DNA of 64,000 bases from an uncultured Clostridia bacterium (GCA_947623505.1 CANQGT010000002.1:62001-126000), one strand, 5' to 3'. Positions 26,112 to 35,608 are shown, numbered from the stretch's first letter. Numbers and translations: made by a program. Notes: generated by a model from the letters alone, not told the origin.

Positions 26112-28706
26112 ATGAGGCTCCTTGTTATTGACGGCAACAGTATTGCCAACCGCGCCTTTTACGGAATAAAACTGCTCACCACCAAAAGCGGCTGTTTTAC
26201 AAACGCAATTTACGGCTTTTTGAATATTCTTTTGAAATTAAAAGAGACCTGCTCCCCCGACGCCGTGGCGGTCGCTTTCGACGTTCACGCGCCTACTTTC
26301 CGCCATAAGTTATATGATGAATACAAAGCGGGCAGGCACGCTATGCCCGATGAGCTTCGCGAACAGATGCCCGTTCTCAAAAAACTCCTCGCCGCCCTCG
26401 GTTACGGGGTTGTGGAATGCGAGGGCTGGGAGGCCGACGATATTCTCGGAACTCTTGCGCAGGCTTGCCGCCAAAACGGCGATATGTGCTTCATCGCCAC
26501 GGGCGACAGGGATTCACTTCAGCTCGCGCACGGCGGCGTAAAAGTGCTGCTGGCGCGGACTAAAACGGGGCAGGCCGCAACCGATATATACGACGAGTCG
26601 GCGATAGAGGCCGAATACGGCGTAACGCCCCAGGCGCTGATTCAGGTCAAGGGGCTTCAGGGCGATTCGAGCGACAATATCCCCGGCGTGGGAGGGATAG
26701 GCCCGAAAACGGCGCTTGATCTTATTCGCAGATACGGCACGATTGATAACATTTATGCGGGAATAGACGATATAGACATAAAAAGCGGAGTGAGAGAAAA
26801 GCTGAAAAGAGATAAGGAAAAGGCGTATCTTTCACTTGAACTCGGCACGATACGCACGGACGCGCCGATAGATAAAAATATCGCTTCATACGCCGTAACG
26901 CAGGGCGACAGGGCTCTTGCGGCGTCCGAATTTGTCCGCCTCGAGTTATTCAGCCTGATGGATAAATTCGGGCTTGACAGACGAGAGGCCTCGGTAAACG
27001 AGACCGGGGACAAGCACAGAAAAATCACAAAAAAAATATGCCGAAACGCAGACGAAATGCTTGGCCTGCTCAACGGCAAAAGCGCGTATTTTTACCCCGC
27101 CGTTTCGTGCGGTGAAATATCGGATCTTTATTTCGCTTTCGGCGACGATATAGTGATAATGCCCGCCGACCTCGAGGATTTTGAAAAATTCGCCGTTTCG
27201 TTTTTTGAAAGCGGAATTGAAAAATACAGCTACAACACAAAGCTGCTCCACCGACTTGCCGCGAAGCTGGGTGTAAAATGCCGAAACGTGCGCGGCGATC
27301 TTATGCTTTCCGCGTATCTGCTGCGCCCGTCGGATACAAATTATAATGTTGACCATTTGTGCCTCGAATACGGCGTGGCAATGCCCGAATACACAAACGA
27401 AATGGGCGCGGACGAGCCCGAGGTATGCTTTGCCGCCGTGCTGAAAAGCGTTTTTGAGAAGACAGACGCGCTGCTTGAAGAGGCGGAGCAGACAAAATTA
27501 CTGACCGATATTGAACTGCCTCTTGCCGAGGTGCTCGCGAAAATGGAAATCGCGGGCTTTGAGGCGGACAGAAAAGGAATAGAGGAATTTTCAAAAAAGC
27601 TTTCCGCGGGAATAAAGGAGCTCACCGCCTCGATATATGAGCAGGCGGGACGCGAATTCAATATAAATTCGCCAAAGCAGCTGGGAGTGGTGCTTTTTGA
27701 GGAGATGGGCATTCCGTGCCGAAAGAAAACGAAAAGCGGCTATTCCACAAACGCGGAGGTGCTTGAGGAGCTTGCGCCCGTCTATCCGATAGTTTCTCAG
27801 ATTCTTGAATACAGAACGCTTTCAAAGCTGAAATCGACCTACTGCGACGGACTTTTAAAGGTTATAGCGCCCGACGGCAGAATACACACCTCTTTTAATC
27901 AGGTGGAAACAAGAACGGGCAGGATATCCTCTTTGGAGCCGAATTTGCAGAACATTCCGATAAGAACGCCCCTCGGCAGGGAGATGAGAAAATTTTTCCG
28001 CGCGGGCGAAGGACGAGTTCTTATCGACGCGGACTACAGCCAGATAGAGCTGAGGGTGCTTGCGGCGCTCGCGGACGATGAAAATATGATAAACGCCTTT
28101 AACAACAACGAGGATATACACCGCACGACGGCGGCGCAGGTGTTCGGTTTTCCGCCGGAAATGATTACCCCCGAACTCCGTTCGCGCGCAAAGGCGGTAA
28201 ATTTCGGAATCGTTTACGGCATAGGCGCGTTCAGCCTCGCAAAGGACATCGGCGTTTCAAAGCGTGAGGCGCAGGAGTATATCGACGGTTATCTGCGCCA
28301 TTTCAGCGGAGTGGCCTCCTATATGAACAGAATGATAGAAATCGCCAAGAAAAACGGCTACGCGCAGACTCTTTTCAATCGCCGCCGCTATCTTCCGGAG
28401 CTTTCCTCAAGCAATTTCAATCTTCGCTCTTTCGGCGAAAGGGTGGCGAGAAATATGCCGATTCAAGGCACAGCCGCCGATATAATCAAAATCGCCATGA
28501 TAAGGGTGGCCGAAAGGCTTGAAAAGGAAAATATGAAATCGCGCCTTATTCTTCAGGTTCACGACGAGCTTATAGTTGAGGCGCCCGTTGACGAGGCGGA
28601 CAAGGCGCTGGAGATAGTCTCTTACGAAATGGAAAACGCTTGTAAGCTGAAAGTCCGCCTTGTCGCTGACGGAAAAATCGCGAAAACCTGGTTTGACGCT
28701 CATTAA
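26112..28706 (+). CDS. polA: DNA polymerase I, proofreading domain inactive
   Basis: Fills gaps and removes RNA primers during replication and repair. 864 aa. The 5'-nuclease domain (1 to about 290) has LLVIDGNSIANRAFYG, WEADDILGTLA and GDSSDNIPGVGGIGPKTA. The 3'-5' exonuclease domain (about 310-480) keeps the fold but lacks the DxE metal motif, as in Bacillus and Thermus enzymes. The polymerase has motif A DADYSQIELRVLAAL, motif B RSRAKAVNFGIVYGI and motif C QVHDELIVEAP. GAGGTGAA precedes the ATG. A weak promoter (TTTACT/TAAAAT) lies at 26048-26075. It begins a polA-rimI-tsaD run. Confidence 0.97.
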   Translation: MRLLVIDGNSIANRAFYGIKLLTTKSGCFTNAIYGFLNILLKLKETCSPDAVAVAFDVHAPTFRHKLYDEYKAGRHAMPDELREQMPVLKKLLAALGYGVVECEGWEADDILGTLAQACRQNGDMCFIATGDRDSLQLAHGGVKVLLARTKTGQAATDIYDESAIEAEYGVTPQALIQVKGLQGDSSDNIPGVGGIGPKTALDLIRRYGTIDNIYAGIDDIDIKSGVREKLKRDKEKAYLSLELGTIRTDAPIDKNIASYAVTQGDRALAASEFVRLELFSLMDKFGLDRREASVNETGDKHRKITKKICRNADEMLGLLNGKSAYFYPAVSCGEISDLYFAFGDDIVIMPADLEDFEKFAVSFFESGIEKYSYNTKLLHRLAAKLGVKCRNVRGDLMLSAYLLRPSDTNYNVDHLCLEYGVAMPEYTNEMGADEPEVCFAAVLKSVFEKTDALLEEAEQTKLLTDIELPLAEVLAKMEIAGFEADRKGIEEFSKKLSAGIKELTASIYEQAGREFNINSPKQLGVVLFEEMGIPCRKKTKSGYSTNAEVLEELAPVYPIVSQILEYRTLSKLKSTYCDGLLKVIAPDGRIHTSFNQVETRTGRISSLEPNLQNIPIRTPLGREMRKFFRAGEGRVLIDADYSQIELRVLAALADDENMINAFNNNEDIHRTTAAQVFGFPPEMITPELRSRAKAVNFGIVYGIGAFSLAKDIGVSKREAQEYIDGYLRHFSGVASYMNRMIEIAKKNGYAQTLFNRRRYLPELSSSNFNLRSFGERVARNMPIQGTAADIIKIAMIRVAERLEKENMKSRLILQVHDELIVEAPVDEADKALEIVSYEMENACKLKVRLVADGKIAKTWFDAH

Positions 28707-28711
28707 AATCT

Positions 28712-29146
28712 ATGGAAATAAAGAAAATAAACGAAGAAAATCTGAAAGACGCCGTTTTTATAGAAAAAGTCTGCTTTTCAACACCGTGGGACGAAGACGC
28801 TCTCGCGCAGGAGCTTAAAAACCCCTGCTCGCGTCTGTACGCCGCGTTTGAGGACGGCAGGGCGGCAGGATACGCCGCCGTTTACTGCGTGGAATCGGAG
28901 GCTGATATAGCGAGGGTGGCCGTGCTGCCCGAATACCGGCGCAGAGGAATAGCCGCCGCAATGCTTTTATACGCGCTGAAAGACGTTGGAGCGAACACGG
29001 CTTTTCTCGACGTGAGGGAGAGCAACCTCCCCGCACTCAGGCTTTATGAATCGCTTGGCTTTGAAAAAACGGGCGTTCGCAAAAATTACTATTCGCGCCC
29101 CGACGAAAACGCCGTTTTGATGAGACTTGAATTGCGCGGAGAATGA
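28712..29146 (+). CDS. rimI: Ribosomal protein S18 N-terminal alanine acetyltransferase family (GNAT)
   Basis: 144 aa. A GNAT acetyltransferase with the acetyl-CoA loop VLPEYRRRGIAAAML (Q/RxxGxG/A type) and the C-terminal ARLYESLGFEKTGVRKNYY-like segment (here LRLYESLGF), diagnostic of RimI. It is 5 nt after polA and 24 nt before tsaD; rimI beside tsaD is a common arrangement. The tsaB gene that often stands between is absent here. No good ribosome site precedes it, so coupling to polA translation is likely. Confidence 0.9.
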   Translation: MEIKKINEENLKDAVFIEKVCFSTPWDEDALAQELKNPCSRLYAAFEDGRAAGYAAVYCVESEADIARVAVLPEYRRRGIAAAMLLYALKDVGANTAFLDVRESNLPALRLYESLGFEKTGVRKNYYSRPDENAVLMRLELRGE

Positions 29147-29170
29147 AACGAAACAAAACAGAGGGATAGA

Positions 29171-30184
29171 ATGAAAATTCTCGGAATCGAATCCTCCTGC
29201 GACGAGACGGCCGCTTCGGTGGTTGAAAACGGCAGGACGGTAAAATCAAACGTCATAGCCTCTTCTCTTGAAGAACACAAGCTCTACGGCGGGGTTGTGC
29301 CCGAAATCGCCTCGCGCAGGCACGCCGAATCAATAAGCGCCGTTGTTAAAGAGGCGCTGTTGCAAGCGGAATGTTCGGTAAAGGATATTGACGCGGTGGC
29401 GGTCACCTATGCCCCGGGGCTTATCGGGTCTTTGCTTGTGGGCGTAAATTTCGCTAAGGGGCTGGCGTGCGCTGCGGGCAAGCCCCTTGTTCCCGTTCAC
29501 CACCTGCGCGCGCATATCGCCTCAAACTATCTCACTTCCGATTTGGAGCCGCCGTTTCTCTGCCTTATCGTAAGCGGCGGGCATTCGCATATCGTGGGCG
29601 TAAACGGCTACACGGACTACATAATTATCGGCAGAACGCGGGACGACGCCGCGGGCGAGGCGCTCGACAAGGCGGGCCGCGTTATGGGTCTGCCCTACCC
29701 CGGCGGAATAAGCATAGATAAAATCAGCCCGGGCGGGAATGCCGAAAAATATTCCTTTACACACCCGAAAATAGACGGCGCTCCTTATGATTTCTCGTTC
29801 AGCGGGTTGAAAACCGCGGTCATAAACATCGTTCACAACGCATCGCAAAAGGGCGAGGAATTGAATATCGCCGATCTTGCCGCCTCGTTTCAAAAAAACG
29901 TTGTTGAATGCCTTGTGAATAATTTTGAAAAGGCCGCCGTAAATTCGGAGTACGGCAAGGCCGCGCTCGCGGGAGGAGTTTCGGCAAATTCGCTTTTGCG
30001 CGCCGAAAGCAAAAAAATGTGCGCGCGGCACGGGCTTTCGCTGTATCTGCCGGAGCTTAAATACTGCGGCGACAACGCCGCTATGACCGCCTCGCAGGGA
30101 TATTATGAATATCTTTCGGGAACGGAAGCGGGATACTCGCTTAACGCTTATGCAACTATGCCTATTGATAATGTAATTTTTTAG
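29171..30184 (+). CDS. tsaD: tRNA N6-threonylcarbamoyladenosine transferase catalytic subunit
   Basis: Transfers threonylcarbamoyl from TC-AMP to A37 of tRNAs that read ANN codons, with TsaB and TsaE. 337 aa. The ASKHA fold shows GIESSCDETAASVV at the start, the metal-binding VHHLRAHI (HxxxH), SGGHSHIV, DDAAGEALDKAGRVMGLPYPGG and CGDNAAMTA near the end. AGAGGGATAG precedes the ATG. The TC-AMP-making partner (TsaC) is at 42.7 kb as a fusion. Confidence 0.96.
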   Translation: MKILGIESSCDETAASVVENGRTVKSNVIASSLEEHKLYGGVVPEIASRRHAESISAVVKEALLQAECSVKDIDAVAVTYAPGLIGSLLVGVNFAKGLACAAGKPLVPVHHLRAHIASNYLTSDLEPPFLCLIVSGGHSHIVGVNGYTDYIIIGRTRDDAAGEALDKAGRVMGLPYPGGISIDKISPGGNAEKYSFTHPKIDGAPYDFSFSGLKTAVINIVHNASQKGEELNIADLAASFQKNVVECLVNNFEKAAVNSEYGKAALAGGVSANSLLRAESKKMCARHGLSLYLPELKYCGDNAAMTASQGYYEYLSGTEAGYSLNAYATMPIDNVIF

Positions 30185-30205
30185 TTAATTTATTCAATAT
30201 GCCTA

Positions 30206-30233
30206 TTGAAAGTTTTAGCGAAATTGTTATAAT
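30206..30233 (+). promoter_or_regulatory. pckG promoter
   Basis: -35 TTGAAA (30206-30211), 16-bp spacer, -10 TATAAT (30228-30233), just after the tsaD stop. Confidence 0.75.
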
Positions 30234-30304
30234 AGTATTGATAAATTTTGCGGTAATTTGCCATTGAAATTCGTCAAAAGTTTCTTGAAAAGGAGAAATA
30301 TAAT

Positions 30305-32080
30305 ATGCAAACCGAACTTACAAAAAACAAATCGCTTCTTGATTGGCTTGATGAAAAGGTCGAGCTGCTGAAGCCCTCTGAAATTATGTGGATCGACGGC
30401 TCCAAGGAGCAGATCGATATGCTCAAGGCCGAGGGCGTTAAAACGGGCGAGATGATAAAGCTCAACGAGGATCTTCTTCCCGACTGCTATCTTCACAGAA
30501 CCGCCGAAAACGACGTTGCCCGCGTTGAGGACAGAACGCTCATCTGCTCCAGAAAAGAGAAAGACGCAGGCCCCACAAACCATTGGATGGATCCCGAAAA
30601 GGCATACAAAATGCTCTATGATATCGCCGCCGGCTCATATCAGGGCAGAACGATGTATATCATTCCCTATTCGATGGGCCCCGTAGGCTCGCCGTTTTCA
30701 AAAATAGGCATTGAGATAACCGACTCCATATATGTTGTTCTCAATATGAACATTATGACGAGAGTGGGCAAGGCCGTGCTGGACTGCCTCGGCGATTCCG
30801 ATGATTGGGTTCGCGGTATGCACTGCAAATGCAATGTAGACCCCGAAAAGAGATGGATATGCCAGTTCCCGGAGGACAATACCATCATCTCCGTAAACTC
30901 CGCTTACGGCGGAAACGTGCTTCTCGGTAAAAAGTGCTTTGCCCTCCGCATAGCCTCCTATCTCGGCAAAAACGAAATGTGGCAGGCGGAGCATATGCTC
31001 ATTCTCGGTCTTGAAAAGCCGAACGGAGAAGTAAAATATATCTGCGCGGCGTTCCCCAGCGCCTGCGGCAAGACTAATCTTGCAATGCTTATCCCGCCCG
31101 AGGGCTATCGCAAGAAAGGCTATAAGGTTTGGTGCGTTGGCGACGATATTTCGTGGATAAGAAAAGGCCCCGACGGCAGGCTTTACGCCATAAATCCCGA
31201 AAACGGTTTCTTCGGCGTTGCCCCCGGCACAAATATGAAATCAAACCCGAACGCTCTTAAATCAACGATGAGCGGCACGATATTCACAAACGTTTGCCAT
31301 AATCTTGACAACAACACCGTTTGGTGGGAGGGCCTTGACAAAAATCCGCCCACAAACGCGATAGACTGGAAAGGCAATCCGTGGAACGGTCAGGAATCAA
31401 CGGAAAAGGGCGCTCATCCCAATTCAAGATTCACCGCTCCGGCAGTCAACTGCCCGTGCATTTCGCCCGAATTTGAAAATCCGCAGGGCGTTCCGATCTC
31501 CGCTTTCGTATTCGGAGGGCGCAGAGCCAAGCTCACTCCTCTCGTTTATCAGTCAAAGAGCTGGAACAACGGCGTTTTCGTCGGCTCGATAATGGGCTCC
31601 GAAACGACCGCCGCTGCGACGGGCGCCGTAGGCGTTGTTCGCCGCGATCCCATGGCGATGCTTCCTTTCTGCGGCTACAATATGGGCGATTACTGGAAGC
31701 ACTGGATAGATATCGGCAAAACTCTCGATCCCGATAAGGCTCCCAAGATATTCAACGTAAACTGGTTCCGCAAGGACGACGAGGGCAATTTCCTCTGGCC
31801 CGGTTTCGGCGACAATATGCGCGTTCTCGACTGGATAATCGACCGCTGCGAGGGCAAGGTGGACGCGCGCGAAACGGCTATCGGTTATCTTCCCTATCCC
31901 GAGGACATCAATCTTGAGGGCCTTGATATGACGACCGACGATCTCGCCAAGATACTTGACGTTGACAAGGCCGCGTGGGAAGAAGAACTCAAGGGCGTTG
32001 AGGAGCTTTACGCAAAATTCGGCGACACCCTCCCCGAGGAGCTTGAGGCGGAGCTTAAAACCGTTAAATCCAATCTGTAA
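30305..32080 (+). CDS. pckG: Phosphoenolpyruvate carboxykinase (GTP)
   Basis: Interconverts oxaloacetate and PEP with GTP/GDP. In a fermenting anaerobe it may run toward oxaloacetate to supply succinate or make GTP. 591 aa, the size of the GTP class. The P-loop with its reactive cysteine is FPSACGKTNLAML, followed by VGDDISWIRKGPDGRLYAINPE (metal and substrate loop split here) and FVFGGRRAKLTPLVYQS. AAAAGGAGAA precedes the ATG. Strongly biased codons suggest high expression, like ppdK. A long terminator follows. Confidence 0.96.
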   Translation: MQTELTKNKSLLDWLDEKVELLKPSEIMWIDGSKEQIDMLKAEGVKTGEMIKLNEDLLPDCYLHRTAENDVARVEDRTLICSRKEKDAGPTNHWMDPEKAYKMLYDIAAGSYQGRTMYIIPYSMGPVGSPFSKIGIEITDSIYVVLNMNIMTRVGKAVLDCLGDSDDWVRGMHCKCNVDPEKRWICQFPEDNTIISVNSAYGGNVLLGKKCFALRIASYLGKNEMWQAEHMLILGLEKPNGEVKYICAAFPSACGKTNLAMLIPPEGYRKKGYKVWCVGDDISWIRKGPDGRLYAINPENGFFGVAPGTNMKSNPNALKSTMSGTIFTNVCHNLDNNTVWWEGLDKNPPTNAIDWKGNPWNGQESTEKGAHPNSRFTAPAVNCPCISPEFENPQGVPISAFVFGGRRAKLTPLVYQSKSWNNGVFVGSIMGSETTAAATGAVGVVRRDPMAMLPFCGYNMGDYWKHWIDIGKTLDPDKAPKIFNVNWFRKDDEGNFLWPGFGDNMRVLDWIIDRCEGKVDARETAIGYLPYPEDINLEGLDMTTDDLAKILDVDKAAWEEELKGVEELYAKFGDTLPEELEAELKTVKSNL

Positions 32081-32142
32081 TTTTTTCGGCGCGGCGCCTG
32101 ATCCTCGGCATTTGTTGAGGATGCCGCCGTCAAATAAAATCA

Positions 32143-32186
32143 AAAATCGCCCGAACGGTAAAATTCCGTTCGGGCGATTTCTTTTT
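32143..32186 (+). terminator. Long perfect terminator after pckG
   Basis: A 15-bp stem (AAATCGCCCGAACGG with CCGTTCGGGCGATTT) around a 7-base loop, followed by CTTTTT. Confidence 0.9.
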
Positions 32187-32247
32187 AAAACGATATTGCT
32201 TTAGGACTCGTTTTCGGCGTTTGTTGCCGCGTGCAAAGGACAGCAAA

Positions 32248-32316
32248 ATGAATAAGAGAGAATTTGAGCTTGTGACCGAGGGGTTCTTTGACAGACCGAA
32301 GCCGCCTGAAGATTGA
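32248..32316 (+). CDS. Possible 22-codon gene ending inside a hairpin
   Basis: AAAGGA lies 9 nt before ATG 32248; the peptide is MNKREFELVTEGFFDRPKPP plus two residues. Its last codons form the left arm of a hairpin (AGCCGCCTGAAGA with TCTTCAAGCGGCT, one mismatch) followed by TTTT. It could be a tiny gene, a gene fragment or chance; nothing similar is recognised. The rest of 32187-32401 shows no other feature. Confidence 0.25.
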   Translation: MNKREFELVTEGFFDRPKPPED

Positions 32317-32334
32317 TCTTCAAGCGGCTTTTCC
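32299..32334 (+). terminator. Hairpin terminator downstream of the short frame
   Basis: AGCCGCCTGAAGA pairs with TCTTCAAGCGGCT around TTGA, one mismatch, followed by TTTT. The short T-run makes it weaker than the pckG terminator. Confidence 0.5.
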
Positions 32335-32401
32335 AATGCGGTTGTTATCGGAGAAATTATACGAATGTTTTTTATTTACAATACCGGCAGCGCGGGCGTA
32401 A

Positions 32402-33850
32402 TTATTTTCCCGCCGAGCGCATCTTCTTTTTCGTTTCTTCGTCTATCCTGTAAAAAAGCATCGGGACAGCGCTGAGCAGAGCCGAAACGCCCGCGATCCC
32501 TATATCCGCGAAGATGATTATATTCTGCATTTTTACGGGAATGTGACCTGTTGCATAAACGACCTGCGTGTATCCCGACGCGGCCACTATAAGCAGACCG
32601 GCAGCGACGCAAACGGCGTTGTTGAGCTTGATCGCCATCGAAAGAATGGCGAAATTTACGCCCTCCTTACGTTTCCCCGTTTTCCAAAATTCGTAATCGA
32701 CTATATCGGCGGTCATAACAAGGGGGATATAAGTGTTGGCGGACATAAGAAACGCGCTGATTCCCTGCATTATCATAACCATAAACAGGGCGGAGTTGCC
32801 GTATCTGAGCGGCGAGCCTTCGGGGATCATCCAATAAAATACGCAGCACGCCATAGTAAACACAAAGGTGGCGGCGGAAAACCAGATATAAGTTTTCTTT
32901 TCCCCTAATTTTTTATTTATAAACGGAACGATGCAGATGCCTATAAGCCCCGTGGCGCCGCCCAAAAGCCCCGGCAGCCAGGTCGCGTCGGCGGTTGTGT
33001 CCATATTCATACCGAATAAATTTATCTTGCCTACAAGAGCGCCGTTTGCCTGAAGGCATACTATCGTTGCTATGCCCCTTGCGAAGCCGAGAATGTTGAT
33101 AAGAAAAACGATAAAAATCATTTTGTTTTCTTTAAGCTCTTTCGCCATTTCCGAAAGCGAAACGCTTGAGGAGGATTGACTGCTCGGAACCGCCTCCGTA
33201 TTTTTAAAATACATAAGCAGATAGCACGAACCGCCCAAAACAAGTATAACCAGCGCCGTAACGAGGTAATACTCCTTATCGGGATAATTTCCCTCGCCCT
33301 TAACGGCGCTTAGCACCATCATAACTATCGTTACGAACACTCCGGGCACGGCAAGCGCTATCGATTTTCCGATGTTTGAAAAGCTTGCCGCCAAATTTCG
33401 CTCCTCGGGATCCGGCGAAAGAAGCGAAAGCATTCCCTGCGAAGGTATATCCGCAAAAGTCATCGCTATGTTCCACAGCACCGTTGTAACCGTGATATAA
33501 GCATAAAGGGCGATTTTACTTTCAAACGGTATGTATATAAAGATAACCGTTGTGAGTATCGCGAGCGGCAGCGCGCTGCGAAGCACCCACGGGCGCATTT
33601 TCCCGCCCTTTAAATCGCTTTTGTCAATCATCGCGCCTATAAGCGGATCGGCAAAGCAGCTTATCAGCTTGGCGGCAAATATTATCACCGCCGAAGCGTA
33701 AATTATGTTTTTGTCAAACGCGGAATACATTTTATTGTAAAATTCCGTCTGAAAGCTGTTCATAAAGCCTATAAAGAGCTGCACCCCGAAAATGCCGACG
33801 GCATATATGAATGCGTATTTCTTTGTCAATACGGCGGTTTTGCTTTCCAT
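32402..33850 (-). CDS. GPH-family sugar:cation symporter (MelB-like MFS)
   Basis: A 482-aa inner-membrane transporter with about 12 hydrophobic segments. The first loop region, SCFADPLIGAMIDKSDLKGGKMRPW, carries the GPH/MelB signature of a conserved Asp in helix 2 and the D-x-x-x-x-GKxRPW motif (residues near 64-88). A second copy-like loop is ADIVDYEFWKTGKRKEGV. Members import melibiose, xylosides, glucuronides and similar sugars with Na+ or H+. The substrate here cannot be read; an alpha-xyloside link with the GH31 enzyme at 6-9 kb is conceivable but not shown. AAAGGGG precedes the ATG. Confidence 0.85.
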   Translation of the reverse strand: MESKTAVLTKKYAFIYAVGIFGVQLFIGFMNSFQTEFYNKMYSAFDKNIIYASAVIIFAAKLISCFADPLIGAMIDKSDLKGGKMRPWVLRSALPLAILTTVIFIYIPFESKIALYAYITVTTVLWNIAMTFADIPSQGMLSLLSPDPEERNLAASFSNIGKSIALAVPGVFVTIVMMVLSAVKGEGNYPDKEYYLVTALVILVLGGSCYLLMYFKNTEAVPSSQSSSSVSLSEMAKELKENKMIFIVFLINILGFARGIATIVCLQANGALVGKINLFGMNMDTTADATWLPGLLGGATGLIGICIVPFINKKLGEKKTYIWFSAATFVFTMACCVFYWMIPEGSPLRYGNSALFMVMIMQGISAFLMSANTYIPLVMTADIVDYEFWKTGKRKEGVNFAILSMAIKLNNAVCVAAGLLIVAASGYTQVVYATGHIPVKMQNIIIFADIGIAGVSALLSAVPMLFYRIDEETKKKMRSAGK

Positions 33851-34073
33851 TTTTTACCCCTTTCTAAACAGTACCGCGCGGCGGTTCAGATACCCCTTTT
33901 CTATCGTTTTCAGCGGCAAATCGAAACACATTCAAACGAGCTGCCAAAGTACGCCTTACCGTATTTTTAATCGTCCGGCCGCTTGATGCCTTCGGAAAGG
34001 CCGAAGAAATCGGGAACCTTGACAGCGAGAGTAAAAATTTCGGTATTTGCGTAAATAAACCCGCAAAAACCTT

Positions 34074-34099
34074 GTTGTGTTCAACTCTCCTCAGCTATA
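34074..34099. repeat. Second copy of the TATAGCTGAGG-ended repeat
   Basis: The 26 bases match 1367-1392 at 22 positions and lie just beyond the tRNA-Arg terminator. On the minus strand a stop-to-stop open frame of about 77 codons without a start codon runs on to 33864. Together with the arm at 54703-54715, this suggests a dispersed element rather than a gene. The remaining 33867-34073 shows nothing else. Confidence 0.6.
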
Positions 34100-34102
34100 G
34101 AA

Positions 34103-34129
34103 AAAACGAGCGCTTTCGTGCTCGCTTTT
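34103..34129 (-). terminator. tRNA-Arg terminator
   Basis: On the minus strand GCGAGC and GCTCG form a hairpin around ACGAAAGC, followed by six T, 3 nt after the encoded CCA. Confidence 0.75.
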
Positions 34130-34206
34130 TGGTACGCCGGAAGGGATTCGAACCCCCGACCTTCTGGTTCGTAGCCAGACACTCTATCCAACTGAGCTAC
34201 CGGCGC
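34130..34206 (-). tRNA. tRNA-Arg(ACG), CCA encoded
   Basis: A 77-nt cloverleaf: the acceptor GCGCCGG pairs with CCGGCGT (first pair G-U), the D-arm is AGCTCAGTTGGATAGAGT, the anticodon stem TCTGG/CCAGA encloses CTACGAA (anticodon ACG), and the T-arm GGGGGTTCGAATCCC is standard. The 3' ACCA is encoded. The wobble A would become inosine through TadA and read CGU, CGC and CGA. Confidence 0.97.
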
Positions 34207-34271
34207 GTATCTTTTCGCATATTCAATGCTAAATAAATATAACACAACATTGCCGAAAATGCAAGAGATTT

Positions 34272-34724
34272 TTACTGCGCTTCGCCATTATTTTTCTCAT
34301 CGTTTATTATCTCTTCAAGAATGTCGGCCGCCATACGCACAAGCTCCGGGCAGGGGCGCTTTTTATAATACTCCCGCGTTCTCGCCTCCGGAACGGGATC
34401 GCTCGGCGCTTTCGCGAGGCCGAGCAGCTCGCGGCAGACGACGGAGCCGTTTTCCCGCCTGAATTTTTCGGCGCCTTTCTGAATCAGAGCGTAAATGTTT
34501 GCCCTGCCGTCGTCTCCGTAAAGTGCGGAAAGCACAAACGCCATACCCGAAACGGCACCGCAGACCTCACGCATTCTGCCCACTCCGCCGCCGAAGCCGA
34601 CGGTGAGCCGCGCGGCGACTGCTTTTTCCATATTCATCTCATCGCAGAAAGCAAGCGCCACCGACTGCGAACAGTTATACCCGCTTCTGAAAAAGCTCTC
34701 CGCAAGTTCGCCTTTATTGGGCAT
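34272..34724 (-). CDS. C_GCAxxG_C_C family protein
   Basis: 150 aa. Conserved cysteines fit the family named for its motif: Cys in SGYNCSQSV (near residue 18), Cys in EVCGAVSGM (CGAxxG, near 55), later Cys in VVCRELLG and KRPCPELV. These proteins are thought to bind a redox cofactor or metal through the cysteines; no reaction is established. The start overlaps the end of the zinc-ribbon gene upstream by 11 nt, so the two are co-transcribed. Confidence 0.85.
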   Translation of the reverse strand: MPNKGELAESFFRSGYNCSQSVALAFCDEMNMEKAVAARLTVGFGGGVGRMREVCGAVSGMAFVLSALYGDDGRANIYALIQKGAEKFRRENGSVVCRELLGLAKAPSDPVPEARTREYYKKRPCPELVRMAADILEEIINDEKNNGEAQ

Positions 34725-35415
34725 TTAAATCCTCCTCCGTAGGATCATTGTCGGACGGTTCCTCCTGCGCCAACGGTCTGAACCTCGCGGTTAGGCTCTG
34801 ATCCTTCAGCACGGTGACCGTATATTTGCTGCCGGACGCGACAAGCGTGCCGGTGGAATTGTCGTACCAGCCGACAAACTGCGCTCCGGGAGCCGGCGTG
34901 GCCGTAAGCACCGCTTTTTTGCCCTGCTCGTAAACTCCGTCGCCCGTAACGGTGCCGTCGCCGTCTATATCGGCGGATATGCGGTACTGCGCCGCCGTGC
35001 TCTGCGTTTCGGGTTCTTCGGTCGTCGGCGCTTGTGTCGTCGGTTCCGTGGTGGGCTTAGTTGTCGATTCGGTAGTGCGCTCCGTGGTCGGCCGCGTTGA
35101 TGAGATCGCCGCGGGAGCCTCCTCGGAAGTCTTCGAAACCGAATTGCCCGATTCGGGCTCTTCCTTGCCCGAACCGCCCGCGAGGGCGATAATAAGGCCC
35201 GTTATCATTGCCACCAGCACAACGGCAAGCACAACGATTATAATAATACTTTTTTTGTTTTTGCTCTTTTCCTCATCGCCGTAATCGCCGCCGTTTTCGC
35301 TTTCGGAATATTCGCCGTCATCAAACTCTTCATTCTCGTCATAAAGCGGGGATCCGCAGTTTTGGCATATATATCTTTCGTCGTCGTTTTCAAATCCGCA
35401 GTTTTTGCATCTCAT
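34714..35415 (-). CDS. Zinc-ribbon, single-span membrane protein with Thr-rich stalk and InlB-type beta domain
   Basis: 233 aa. Residues 1-25 are a zinc ribbon (MRCKNCGFENDDERYICQNC), then an acidic segment, a membrane span at about 54-80 (SIIIIVVLAVVLVAMITGLI), a Thr/Pro/Glu stalk with TTEPTT-like repeats (about 105-140), and a beta domain of about 75 residues resembling divergent InlB B-repeats (GAQFVGWYDNSTG, then LTARFRPL). The zinc ribbon would be cytosolic and the repeat domain outside. ATG 35415 is chosen because AAAAGGAGGG precedes it; a longer frame has no ribosome site. Function unknown. Confidence 0.7.
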   Translation of the reverse strand: MRCKNCGFENDDERYICQNCGSPLYDENEEFDDGEYSESENGGDYGDEEKSKNKKSIIIIVVLAVVLVAMITGLIIALAGGSGKEEPESGNSVSKTSEEAPAAISSTRPTTERTTESTTKPTTEPTTQAPTTEEPETQSTAAQYRISADIDGDGTVTGDGVYEQGKKAVLTATPAPGAQFVGWYDNSTGTLVASGSKYTVTVLKDQSLTARFRPLAQEEPSDNDPTEEDLNAQ

Positions 35416-35547
35416 ATAAAGCCCTCCTTTTCGTGAGCCGCGCGGAAAATTGCCCCGCGCTATGCCTATTGTAGCATATAAAAAATAAAATAACAATAAA
35501 AATCTGCCCGCCGGACGCAAAAGTCCGGTAAATATTGCGCATTGATA

Positions 35548-35576
35548 TTGATAAAAAAATTAAAATGTGTTATCAT
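35548..35576 (+). promoter_or_regulatory. Promoter of the 610-aa membrane protein gene
   Basis: -35 TTGATA (35548-35553), 17-bp spacer, -10 TATCAT (35571-35576). Confidence 0.65.
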
Positions 35577-35608
35577 AATTTTATAATTTACGAATAAGGA
35601 GTAAAAAA

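Noticed and set aside
33864..34094. A 77-codon open stretch on the minus strand between the GPH transporter and tRNA-Arg
   Set aside because: It lacks a start codon and ribosome site and runs into a dispersed repeat; more likely non-coding element sequence than a gene.
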